In this document: positions 48,986 through 60,400 of the stretch, in pieces
Position numbering within the stretch: the first letter of the stretch is position 1
Layout: every line of letters starts with the position of its first letter
DNA from: Neocallimastix lanati (nom. inval.)
Taxonomy: Eukaryota > Neocallimastigomycota > Neocallimastigomycetes > Neocallimastigales > Neocallimastigaceae
DNA length: 64,000 nucleotides
Assembly (NCBI GenBank): GCA_016946835.1
Contig: JACVTC010000142.1
Coordinates: 309,001 to 373,000, forward strand
Reading direction: 5' to 3'
The notes under the pieces: generated by a model
Told to the model about the DNA's origin: nothing
Seen by the model: only the letters and a program-made list of their open reading frames with translations
The model's database searches: none
Made by a program: the position numbers and the translations under genes

Positions 48986-50090
48986 TGTTAAGATTTTGAT
49001 ATAATTTATAATTTAAATTTAAATAAAATAATATGTTTTAATAAAAATATTCACTAAGTCGATATTTCTATATAGTAATATACTATATAGATATATAATA
49101 ATAATAATAATAAATATTTAAATGTTTAGTTTAATGAAAATTTATTTATAATAAACTTTGATAATTAGAATTATCAAATTAATTTGATTTTAAATTTATT
49201 GATTTTATTTAATAATAAAATATCTATAATATATTACTATTAAGGTAATTTTACAATAACCTTACAAAGAACATAAAAGATAGATTTTTACATCTTTCTT
49301 TTATACTTTGTAAGTTACATAATAATAATATTTAATTATAAGATAGTAATAATATAGTAATATAAATAATAATAAAATATAAGGATAAATTTAATTATAT
49401 AATTAATTTGAATAATTGAATTTAATATAGATATGTTGTAAACATATATAAAAACATAATATAAATAAAATACACGTGACGTCAAATGTGATATGCGGGA
49501 CTTTTATGTGCAATAATTTATAAGCAGTGGGTTTTAAATAATGGTAGTTTAGTAAATTTTATTAATAAAATTATAATATTCGTACAATTAAAAATAATAA
49601 TTCTAATTCCTAAAAATTTATAAGAGAGTTCTCTATTTCTAATATAAATAATTTAATTTATAAGAAATAGGTAATATATTAAATATATATTCTAATATAT
49701 AGAACTATATAAATTTTATATGAAATAAAGTATTATAATTATTATTATAATTATAATAATACATATTGAAATAAAATAAAATAAAATAATTATTATCAAA
49801 AAGATATAAATTTAATATTTAATAATTATTATTAAATATACATATATGTTACTACACATATTTGTTTTATATCAGATGTATCATTGAAATTAATTATTAA
49901 TATAAACCTTATTTATTAATATTCTCAGAATTATTAGGCCTAAGATAACCCTTTAAATATTAAACAAGAATTTATATTAATTATTATTTATTTAAATATA
50001 TATATTATTTATAATTAAATAAATAATATTTTTAATTAATGAAATGTAAAAAACTGAAATTGAGATTTCAATTCAGTTATAATTTCAACA
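48986..50090 (-). repeat. 3' LTR of gypsy-3, interrupted by a solo LTR
   Basis: Outer parts (48986-49488 and 49875-50090) match 55675-56386 closely; the insertion point is after CGTCAAATG. Confidence 0.9.
49489..49874 (-). repeat. Solo LTR of the gypsy-1 family, nested in the gypsy-3 LTR
   Basis: Plus strand TGATATGCGGGACTTTTATG ... ACACATATTTGTTTTATATCA is the reverse complement of the gypsy-1 LTR ends. It is 386 bp rather than 567, so it is an older, indel-bearing copy. The flanks AATG and GATG are a probable 4-bp target duplication with one mismatch. Confidence 0.85.
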
Positions 50091-50105
50091 ACGCCCTCCC
50101 ATAAA
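50091..50105 (-). other. Polypurine tract of gypsy-3
   Basis: Minus strand reads TTTTATGGGAGGGCGT immediately before the 3' LTR (TGTTGAAATT). Confidence 0.75.
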
Positions 50106-50672
50106 AATCGGATTCAAGACGATTTTTGTGTAACGATACGGAGGTCTAAATTTTTATTAAAAAAATTTTGAAATTTCATAAATTAAAAAATTTTTTAATT
50201 TCAAAGGAAGAAGGTCACTTGAGTCCTTTTAAATTTTTATAGGAAACCCCATTTCAAGTGACCATTTCATTAAAATTTTGAAATTTCTAAAATTTATTAA
50301 AATTAAAATTTTGTTAATAAAATTGATAGTTGTGAATATAATGGTACCATTTTTGAATGAATTTAATATAGAATTTTTGAAATTGAAATTTTGAAATTTA
50401 ATTTCAATTAACTTCTTAATTTGTTGCATTAAATTTTAAAAAAATGAAAATTATAATAATTTATAAAATTTTGATTATGTTGAATTATAAATTGATTGTT
50501 AAGAGTGTAATATAGCTATATCTTTTGAATTTTTGAATTTTGAAATTTTGAAATTGCAATTTCATTTTGGAAATATTGAAAAATTAAAATTAACTAAAAA
50601 AATAGATAATAATAAAGTAAAAGTTAAATTAATAATAAAAAATAAATTTTCCAATTTTTTTTTTTTTTGAAT
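50106..50672. other. Gypsy-3 3' untranslated region
   Basis: About 570 bp between the end of the chromodomain frame and the polypurine tract. It is rich in AATTTTGAAATTT words; no gene. Confidence 0.5.
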
Positions 50673-53480
50673 TTAATTATATGCAATCGAAGTAAATTTC
50701 CTTCCATTCTTTAAATATAATAAATAAATGTCTTGATTTCTTGGGTTATTTTCAACTTCTTCTGAAGGAACCCAATCGTATGAATTTTTATATTTATACC
50801 TTACACGATATTCATAACATTTTTTCTTATAATAGTCCTAAATCCTGCGATTTCTATAATATCCTTAATAGATTCATTATGAGATCTTCTTTTTCTATAT
50901 TCTGGAGGAGTAGGAATGAAAGGTTCGAGCTCGGATATATGGAATATTGGATGGTGTTTAGGGAAAGGAGATCTTTTTAAATCTATTTTATAATTATTAT
51001 TATCTAAAGCTTCAAGTACTTTATAAGGTTCGTACTTACAAGGTGATAATTTAGAATAATCTTCGATATTAAGAGAAGGAGGAGTTTGAACCCATACTAA
51101 GTCACCTTCTTTAAAAACAGGAGGTTCTAATCTTTTCTTATCAGCATGCCTTTTATATAATTCTTTGGAACGTAGTAAGACGTCTTTAATGTGATTAAAA
51201 CTAGTATTTACATTTTTTATATATTTAAAATTAGTATCCATTTGAGGTAATAAAAAGAATTCGTCCATGGAAGGATGGAACCCATAATTTATAAAGAAAG
51301 GTGTTTCCTTAGTAGATTCGTTAACCGAATTATTATATGCAAATTCTGCAAGGTAGATCCAATCTATCCAGTCATCATGATAATAAGCTCTTGAATAAGC
51401 CCTAAGATATTGTTCAATAAAAGAGTTACACCTTTCAACTTGTCCGACGGTTTCATGATGATCTGTGGTAGCTATATTATTTTTAATTTTTAATAAGTGC
51501 ATAAATTCATTCCAAAGAGCACTAGTAAATTGTGATCCTCTGTCTGTGTAAATATCTTGAGGTAAACCATGTAGTTTAAAGATATTATTCATAAAAGCCT
51601 TAGCAGTTTGTTTTGCATCAGGTATTTGTTTAAAGGGTATTAAGTGGATCATTTTAGAAAAACGATCGACAACTACCATTATTACTGTATATCCTTTAGA
51701 ATCAGGAAGACCGCATAGAAAGTCGATTTCAATAGATTTCCAAGGTCTTTCGGGAGTATCCAAAGGTTGTAGAAGACCATTTTTTCTGTGCCTATTTATT
51801 TTGTTTCTTGCACAGGATTGACAAGAGTTTACATATTTGGTTACATCTTCTTTTATTTTAGGCCACCAAAAGTTTCTTGTTATTAACTCTAAAGTTCTTC
51901 TAATTCTTAAATGACCGGCTGCGGGCTTTTCATGATATTTTGTTAATATTTCTAATCGGAGAACTTCAGGAATATAGACTAAATTATTATAAAATATTAA
52001 ATTGTCCTTTAATTTAAACTTTTCCATTTTTCTGAAGGGCTTATAAGACATATCATTTTTTACATTTTGAGGACTAAAGTAAAGTTGAATATCCTCAGCT
52101 GTAGCGTCAGACTTGGTAGCATCAATAATTCTTTCTAAAAGGTCACTCACAATACTAACAAAACATGGAATTTCTTTAACATTTTTAATGTCTAAAATAT
52201 TTTCAGGTTTTTCTTCAGTGTTGTTTTTAATATAGTCAGGTCTTCTAGATAGACTGTCAGGTTTTCCGTTTTTGTTTCCCTGTCTATACTTTATTATGAA
52301 ATTATATTCTTGGAAGAAAAGGTACCATCTGTGTTGTCTTTGATTTGCAACCTTTCCTCCTAATGTGTATATTAAGTTCCTATGATCTGTATAAACAGTA
52401 ATCTGGTATTTAGCACCAAGAAGTAGATGTCTCCAAGCAATAAAAGCATCCCTTATAGCAAGTAGTTCTTTATCAGTAATTGTATAATTTATTTCGACGT
52501 TTAGTAAACTTCTAGAATAATATGCTACTGGATGTAAATTATTACCTTTATCTCTTTGAGATAGAACAGCACCAATAGCATAATTACTTGCATCACATTC
52601 TACTATAAAAGGTTTTGTAATATCAGGATGAAGTAGAATTGGAGAAGTAATTAATCTTTTCTTTAATTCCTTAAAAGCATTTTCACATTCATTCGTCCAT
52701 AAAAATTTAATATTTTTCCTTGTTAAATTATGTAAGGGTTTTGCAATTTTTGCAAAATCTTTAACAAATCTTCTATAGTAATTACATAGGCCAATAAATC
52801 TTTGAACATCTTTTAAATTTTCTGGTCTTGGCCACTCTTCTATTGATTTAATTTTCTTTGGATCAGTAGATACACCATCACCAGATAAAATGTAACCTAA
52901 AAATTCAACTTTGTTCTGGTCAAATTCACATTTTTCTAATTTTGCATATAAATTATTATTAATTAAAGTTTGAAGGACGTTTCTGACTTGATTATGATGC
53001 TCCTCTAAATCTTTGGAATAAATTAAAATATCATCTAAATATAAGATCACACATTTTTCCAAGTATGGTCTAAGAATAGAGTTAATAAATGATTGGAAAG
53101 TGGCAGGCGCATTTTTTAATCCAAACGGCATAACTAAATATTCATAATGACCATATTTAGTTCTAAACGCAGTTTTATATTCATCATCTTCTTTAATTCT
53201 TATTAAATTATAAGCAGAATGTAAATCCAATTTCGTAAAATATTTTGCTCCCTTTACTTTTTCTATTATATCTGTTATTAGAGGGAGAGGATATGAATTT
53301 CTTATAGTTACTGCATTTAATTTTTTATAGTCTACACATAACCGAAGGGAACCATCTTTTTTCTTTTGAAAAAGGACAGGATATCCAGCAGGAGATTCGG
53401 ATGGTCTAACAAATCCTTTTTCTAAATTTTCTTTTATATAGTCCTTAAGAACTTGTGATTCTTCTTCAGTTAATGGTTAA
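50673..53480 (-). CDS. Gypsy-3 Pol: RT, RNase H, integrase, frameshifted chromodomain
   Basis: The frame is open from about 53480 ([18 protein letters not shown]) to a stop at 50801; the TTG at 53230 is only internal. [54 protein letters not shown]. RNase [32 protein letters not shown]. Integrase: HEKPAAGH ... CQSCARNK, then D in [11 protein letters not shown] in YTDRGSQF and E in VGQVERCN, and a GPY/F-like end ([18 protein letters not shown]). At the A6 run near 50826 a one-base shift restores [20 protein letters not shown], the core of a chromodomain, ending at 50673. The integrase tail would direct the element to modified histones. Confidence 0.88.
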
Positions 53481-54566
53481 TTGGGCCGTAATGGAGTGTA
53501 GCGTCTTTTTCTAAAACAATCTTACAGTCTGTTAAACGGTGAGGAGGTAATTTATCTGCCTCTTTTTTGCTAAATACGATTGCTAAATCTTGATATTGAT
53601 GAGGAATTTCTTCTATTTTTGGTTCCTCATTTTCAATTTCAACTTTATCTTTAGTTGAAAGAAAACAATATATTAAAAAATTATAACTAAATTCTTTTTT
53701 ATTATTATATAAATATCGATGATTTTTGTTAAATTTTTTGGAAGAAAATTTACTTTTAGATTTATTTAAATATTTTACATATACATAAATTTTAGAATTT
53801 TTATTAATAGAATTTTTATATTTATTAAACTTTGGATTTTTTGAAAAATTTTTTAAATTTTTTAAATTAAATTTTTTGGAGATATTTTTTGAATTATTTT
53901 TTGATCGATTTTTTGAAAAATTTTTATAATAAAATTTATTTTTTATTTTTCTTTTAAAAAATTTATTTTTAAAAATTTTTCTTTTCAACGAGTTTAAATA
54001 AAAATTATTTCCCTTATATTTTATGGATTTATTTTTATGATCATTTAAAGAATTATAATTTAAATAAGAATATAAGGTATTATTTTTATAATTGTAATGT
54101 ATTTTGAATTTCCTAATTAACTGATTTCCAAAAAGTAAATCAGTAGGAATACAATTTGAGATTAAAAATTTTTCTTTAAAATCTTGAAAATAAAATTTAT
54201 TATTTTTAAAAAATTTAATTTGAAAATTTAACCAAACAAATTGATCTAATTTGGTAGTTCTGCCTGAAATACCTTTAACTAGGATTTTATTTTTTGTTTT
54301 TTGAATATTTAGTTTTAATTTATTTGCTAATTTTTCTGTGATAAAATTGCAAAAGGATCCTGAATCTAACATAGATTCAGATGCTAATTTTTGAATTTTT
54401 TCATTTTTAATTGAAAAATTATTTAAGAATTTAATAGGAATATAAGATTTGAATAAAAGGAATGTAAATGGGAGATTTGATTCATTGATTGAATCAAGTG
54501 TAGGAAAATTATAATAAATTGTTTTTAAATTTTTTGATGTTCTGGACTCCTTTTGAAGTCCATCAA
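53470..54566 (-). CDS. Gypsy-3 protease region
   Basis: The frame runs from the slippery site at 54570 with [18 protein letters not shown], through [20 protein letters not shown] (protease Asp), into a Lys/Asn/Phe-rich linker and the RT entry [20 protein letters not shown]. It ends at 53470 just after LHYGPI. The RT proper lies one base out of frame, so a lesion near 53475 is likely. The Met at 54372 is internal; entry is probably by -1 frameshifting from gag. Confidence 0.8.
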
Positions 54567-55640
54567 TTAGTTTTTTTGGTTATTATGTTGATTATTATTA
54601 TTGTTATTATTATTAAAATAATTATTGCTAGATTTATTTTTAGTATAATAATAATTATTATTATTATAATTCTTGCTATTGTTTACATGTGGGCTTGAAT
54701 GTTTCTTTCTCAAATTTTTATTACCAATATTATTTCTTAATTGGTCCTTACTTTTAATATTATTTTCAAATAAGATGCACTTAGTATAAATATCACCAAG
54801 CTTTGTAGGGAATTCTTCCATTTTATCTATTTCTTCTTGGAACTTTGGGTGAAGTCCATTATAGAAAAATAAGACTAAAGATTCTTCATCCCAAGACAGA
54901 CCAGTAGTTAACGTTCTAAACTTTTCTATATAATCATTTATTTTCCCATACGAATGTTTTAATTTTACAAACTGGATTTTAGCCAATTTTTTACTTGCAA
55001 CATTCGTAAAAGTTTTCTTTATATCACTTAATAATTTCTTTAGTGTTCCTGGATGATTGTTCTCGTTATAGGTAGCAATATACCAATTTCTTGCACCGTC
55101 TCTCAAACGAGATTTGACAAAGTTTATTTTTACTTCTTCTGGTAATCCTAAGTTGGGATAAGTTGAGAAAGTATCTTCACATAATTGACAAAATAAATCT
55201 GTGTCATTAGTGTTTCCAGAAAAGAATCCAGGTTCAGGTACTTGTTGTAAGTTATTAGAATAGTTATTTTTCATGATAACATCATTGTCTGCATCACGTC
55301 TTGTAGAAATAGATGCGTTATCATCTTGATTTTGTAGTATAGTTTGGCTGGAAGAGGGTTCATCGTTGGTACCAATTTTTATATCTAATTTTTCATTAAA
55401 TATTTTAGTTAAATTAGAAAGTTGATTAATAATATTCTTGTTATCTCTGTAAAATGTATAAAGTTTTTTCTGTAAGTCCTGGTTATAATTATTAAAATCT
55501 TCTTTTAATAAAAAACTATCATTAACAGAAGAAGCCAATTCGGATACGGTAACTTGGGTGTCAGACCTTAATTTATTAACTTCTGACATTGGTGCAATGT
55601 CAGGTATTTCACTAGCCCAGACGTTCGTATAGTAAGACAT
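54567..55640 (-). CDS. Gypsy-3 Gag
   Basis: 357 aa from the ATG at 55640, only 34 bases inside the 5' LTR border. The capsid-like core reads PEPGFFSGNTNDTDLFCQLC, LRDGARNWYIATYN, FVKLKHSYGKINDYIEKFR and FFYNGLHPKFQEEI. The tail is Asn-rich and has no CCHC knuckle, as in Tf1. It ends with CAA AAA AAC TAA, so the stop touches the heptamer A AAA AAC. Confidence 0.85.
   Translation of the reverse strand: MSYYTNVWASEIPDIAPMSEVNKLRSDTQVTVSELASSVNDSFLLKEDFNNYNQDLQKKLYTFYRDNKNIINQLSNLTKIFNEKLDIKIGTNDEPSSSQTILQNQDDNASISTRRDADNDVIMKNNYSNNLQQVPEPGFFSGNTNDTDLFCQLCEDTFSTYPNLGLPEEVKINFVKSRLRDGARNWYIATYNENNHPGTLKKLLSDIKKTFTNVASKKLAKIQFVKLKHSYGKINDYIEKFRTLTTGLSWDEESLVLFFYNGLHPKFQEEIDKMEEFPTKLGDIYTKCILFENNIKSKDQLRNNIGNKNLRKKHSSPHVNNSKNYNNNNYYYTKNKSSNNYFNNNNNNNNQHNNQKN
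54570..54576 (-). promoter_or_regulatory. Probable -1 ribosomal frameshift site at the end of gypsy-3 gag
   Basis: Minus strand A AAA AAC in the correct phase, then TAA. A -1 shift leads straight into the protease frame. Identical heptamer and placement as in gypsy-1 at 11799-11805. Confidence 0.75.
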
Positions 55641-55664
55641 ATCAAGGTAGCAACTAAAACTAGG

Positions 55665-55674
55665 GTAAGGTTAT
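55665..55674 (-). other. Predicted self-priming primer-binding site of gypsy-3
   Basis: Directly after the 5' LTR the element strand reads ATAACCTTAC. With the last three LTR bases (ACA) this is the exact complement of GTAAGGTTATTGT inside the LTR (55951-55939). A tRNA-type TGG is absent. Confidence 0.65.
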
Positions 55675-56386
55675 TGTTAAGATTTTGATATAATTTATAA
55701 TTTAAATTTAAATAAAATAATATGTTTTAATAAAAATATTCACTAAGTCGATATTTCTATATAGTAATATACTATATAGATATATAATAATAATAATAAA
55801 TATTTAAATGTTTAGTTTAATGAAAATTTATTTATAATAAACTTTGATAATTAGAATTATCAAATTAATTTGATTTTAAATTTATTGATTTTATTTAATA
55901 ATAAAATATCTATAATATATTACTATTAAGGTAATTTTACAATAACCTTACAAAGAACATAAATGATAGATTTTTACATCTTTCTTTTATACTTTGTAAG
56001 TTACATAATAATAATATTTAATTATAAGATAGTAATAATATAGTAATATAAATAATAATAAAATTTAAGGATAAATTTAATTATATAATTAATTTGAATA
56101 ATTGAATTTAATATAGATATGTTGTAAACATATATAAAAACATAATATAAATAAAATACACGTGACGTCAAATGTATCATTGAAATTAATTATTAATATA
56201 AACCTTATTTATTAATATTCTCAGAATTATTAGTCCTAAGATAACCCTTTAAATATTAAACAAGAATTTATATTAATTATTAATTATTTAAATATATATA
56301 TTATTTATAATTAAATAAATAATATTTTTAATTATTGAAATGTAAATAACTGAAATTGAGATTTCAATTCAGTTATAATTTCAACA
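55675..56386 (-). repeat. 5' LTR of gypsy-3
   Basis: 712 bp, plus strand TGTTAAGATTTTGATATAAT ... TTATAATTTCAACA. Followed by TATAA, the target duplication. Confidence 0.92.
55951..55991 (-). promoter_or_regulatory. Predicted promoter and transcript start in the gypsy-3 LTR
   Basis: TATAAAAG on the element strand (55991-55984) lies 40 bases before GTAAGGTTAT at 55951, which would be the RNA 5' end if the element self-primes like Tf1. Confidence 0.45.
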
Positions 56387-56425
56387 TATAATTAATATTA
56401 TCTTTAATGACAAAATATTAATAAT

Positions 56426-57451
56426 TGTAACGAATACTAAATGGTAGACTCGGGGTGATTCTTATTGATTTAAAATCAAGCAGGGGGGACGGGTATTACC
56501 CTGCTTTGATTTTAACAAAGAAAAATTTTTTTTTTATTAAAAAGTATTTATTATTTATTAATATAAAATTTTATTTATGAAGTACACATATTTAATTTTT
56601 AAGAAATATTTACAATATTTATATTTTTTTATGAATTTAAAGTATAATTAGTTGTTTATAATTTAAGTAATTTTATAGAATTATTGAATTAATTTTATAT
56701 CAATAATTCATTTTTGTTTTAATTTTTATAGATATAATAATATAATATTCAAATATAATTTAATTAAAAATAATTATAAAATAAATATATAGAAAATAGT
56801 TTTTACTATTTTCTTTGATATTTTTAAGTTAAATAAATTGTTTTTAAAGATTAATATAATAAATTTAATAATCTTTAATTATTTTAAATAATACTTGTAA
56901 TTATTTTCAAAAATAAAATAAAATTTTTATAATATTTAATTAATAAATTTGATAATATTTAAATAATAATTTTTATAATAAGTAATAATTTTTAATAATA
57001 ATTTTTAATAATAAATTTAATTAATAATCTTAATAATTTTATAATAATATTTAATAGTTATAATAAATAAATTTTTATAATAATATTTAATAATTTTAAT
57101 AATTTTATAATATTAATAGTTTATAATAATTTTTATAATAATATTTAATTAATAATTTTAATAATTTTATAATAATTTTTATAATAATATTTAATTAATA
57201 ATTTTAATAATTTAGTATCTTAAAAGTATAATTTTAATATTTACAATTGTATTTTAATGTACATATATTTAATAATATAACAATAAAGTAATTAATTAAA
57301 ATTTATTTACATTATTTACAAGTTAAAATTGATTTATATCAAAATAAATTAAATTTTATTATTAAGTTTAGGTTATCAAGAATATAGGAAAGTACAATTT
57401 AGTAAAGAATTATTAATAATAAAATAAAGGTTATTAATTCATTCTTTACCA
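56426..57451 (-). repeat. Candidate 3' LTR of gypsy-2
   Basis: The right boundary is supported by a polypurine tract (minus strand TTTTAGAGGGGGC, 57457-57470) followed by TGGTAAAG. The left boundary at TGTAACGAATAC (56426) is a guess. No second copy is in the window. Confidence 0.4.
56472..56513. repeat. Strong inverted repeat (AAAATCAAGCAGGG)
   Basis: AAAATCAAGCAGGG and CCCTGCTTTGATTTT pair with one bulge around a 13-nt loop. Unusually G/C-rich for this region; it could be a structured end of the LTR transcript. Confidence 0.7.
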
Positions 57452-57474
57452 TGATGCCCCCTCTAAAACTCAAG

Positions 57475-60400
57475 CTACATCGAAGCTGAGTTATACTTGA
57501 CTATATTCTTCAAATGAACATTCCTATTCATTTGAATTCCAGAATTTGGATCAGCCAAGGTAACAGTATTAAATTGTTTTTTTATAACTTTAAGAGGACC
57601 AACAAAATAAGGTTCTAGTTTAGTTCTTGAAAAATTACGAACTAGAACTAAATCACCTTCCCTAATTCTTTTTCCTTCATTCAAACTATTCTTTTCCTCT
57701 CTTCTAGCAGCCCAATACTTATTTGCATTTTTAACATTTTCGGCTGCTTCTAAAGTCCATCGGTAATGATTTATAAATTTTTCTAACAACACTTCATCCG
57801 ATGACTTATTAATATCCTTGGTAGGTCTAGCAGCAATATCAAAAGGCTGCTGATCTTCTCTACCATAAACCAACTCAAAACTTGAATGTTTTGTTACCTT
57901 ATTTTTGGTAGTTCTAAGAGCCCATAAGGCGGATGGTAAAACTTCATCCCAATCCTTATTCTTAGAACCCAACAACCTCAATAACTTTCCGATCTCTTTA
58001 TTACGGTTTTCCGTAAGTCCATTACTTTCTGGATGATATCTGGAAATAAACTTCACATATACATCATAGAGATCTAAAAATATTTTCGTCATGTCCGAGG
58101 TGAACTGAACACCATTGTCAGTTGTTATTACCTGTGGAACACCATGACGAGCAAACACATTAATTAAGAACTTAATCACATCCTGTGATGTTATATTTTC
58201 CGTGGGTTCTGCTTCAACCCATTTGGTGAAGTAATCCACCACAACCATAATATATCGATTATTATTCTTCGTTTTAATCAAAGGTCCAATAATATCTAAA
58301 CCCAAATGTATAAAAGGACCTTCTACTTTAGTTGGAATATTTTCTGTAGGTTCTGGATATGGTTGTGACCTATTCAACTGACACTTGTCACAACTTTGCA
58401 CCACTCTTTTAATATCCATCACCATATTATTCCAATAAAAACTTTTACGAAGCCTTTGATAAGTCTTATAATATCCCTCATGACCTATCTTATGGGCTTC
58501 TAAAATAAGTTTTACTCTTTCCGTTTGATCAGTAATTAATTTACGATAGTCATTACCATCAACAAAGTAATCTTCACCATCTATCGTAACAAATTTTTCA
58601 TTTATAAAGTCTTTAATAGTTTTAGAAAGCAACTCTTCTTCTTCCTTTGAAGTTAACTTAGTTGCCAATACCACAGAATCATCTCTTTTCTTCATCCTAG
58701 ATAATGCATCGGCTAACACATTTTTCTTACCCATTTGATATTGAATTTCAACACCAAGGGTACTAACAGTTAAGCACCACCTTGCTTGCCTAGCATTATT
58801 AGGTTCCTTATTTTTAAAGAAACTGATTAAAGGTTTATGATCTGTTATTACTACTGTTTTATTAGGATTTCCTAATATATAAGATTTCAACCTAGTAATA
58901 CAATAAATTAATGCAGCTCCTTCCAAGTCAGTAATGCCATAATTTTTCTCGGCTTTACTTAAACTTCTACTTATATAATGAACTGGATGTTCCTTTTTGG
59001 TTTCTAAATCTTCTTGGAGTAATACTCCTCCAATACCTTCATAGGAAGCATCCGTTCTAATTATAAATCTTTGATTAAAACTTGGATATTTTAAAATTGG
59101 AGCATTTATTAATTTTTCCTTTAACAGATCAAAACTTTGTTGATGTTCAGTATTCCATTTATATTTAACATTCTTTCTTAATAATTTACATAAAGGAGCA
59201 GAGATTTGGGCATATTTAAAGTTTCTATAATATCCTACTGCTCCAAGAAAAGATCGTAATTCATGAACATCAACAGGTGCTACCCACTCCTTGATAGCCT
59301 TAATTTTGCTATCCTGGGGACTTAAACCTTTCACTGATGCCTTATGACCTAAGACTTCTACTTCAGTCTGCATAAAGGCACATTTTTCAATGTTAATTTT
59401 CAATTTGTGTTGGCGAAATACTTCCAACACTTGCCTAATGTGGCTTATATGTTCTTCTATACTCTTAGAGTATATTAAAATATCATCTATAAAGTTAAAA
59501 ACAAACTTTCCTATAAATGGGAAAAGAATCCTATTCATTTCCCTTTGAAATGTAGCTGGGGCTCCGGTTAAACCAAAAGGCATAACCTTGAATTGGTAGT
59601 TACCAAATTTTGTGGTGAAGGTGGTAATTTCTACACTTTCCTCATCCATCAAAATTTGATGATAACCAGAGTAAAGATCCATTGTTGTAAAAATCTGTGC
59701 CCCATCTAAACTATCAAATATCTCATCAATGTAAGGTAATGAATAAGAATCTTTAACTGTTAAATCATTAACCTTACGATAATCAATACATAATCGCCAT
59801 TTACCGTTCTTCTTCGGTACTAACACTATTGGCGATGACCATTCGGAACAAGAAGGTTCAATTAATTTCTTATTAATTAATTTAATTAATTCCTCCATAA
59901 GTATATCCGACTTAAATTTAACTAATCTGTAGCACCTTTGCTTAACTGGTTTCGCACCAGGAATTAAATTAATCTTATGTGGAGGAAGATCAGAAGGTGT
60001 TAATTCTTCTGAAGAAGTAGCAACTATTTCTAAGTTCTCCTCCAGAATTTTAATTATTTCATCTTTATATTTTTCATTTAAAGTATTTAGGAAAATTTCA
60101 TGATGAATATATTGCTTTGGAGATAATCCTTCAATTTTCTTTAAATCATTCTTTTTGGAATCCTCATCCAAAGCCTTAATCATACACAACAACTTTTCTT
60201 CATCTTCATAATCATTATTAATAGGTGCAATAACGTCAATTACTCCCTCAGGAGTAATTTGACACAAACTATATAAAATGGGGTGGATAAACAAATTATA
60301 ATCAATTTGGGTTTTTAAGTTAATTAGAATATCGTAAAAAGGATCCTCCTTTTCTACTATTCTACAATTAACCATTAATACAAGATTATTAATCTTTACT

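Larger units (their letters stand above)
48986..56386 (-). mobile_element. Chromovirus-type Ty3/gypsy retrotransposon (gypsy-3), Tf1/sushi-like
   Basis: Minus-strand element between two ~712-bp LTRs. The flanks TATAA (48981-48985) and TATAA (56387-56391) are a perfect 5-bp target duplication. Gag, protease, RT, RNase H, integrase and a chromodomain follow in order. A self-priming site is predicted at the 5' LTR border. A 386-bp solo LTR of the gypsy-1 family is nested in the 3' LTR. A few frame breaks mean this copy is probably inactive. Confidence 0.9.
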
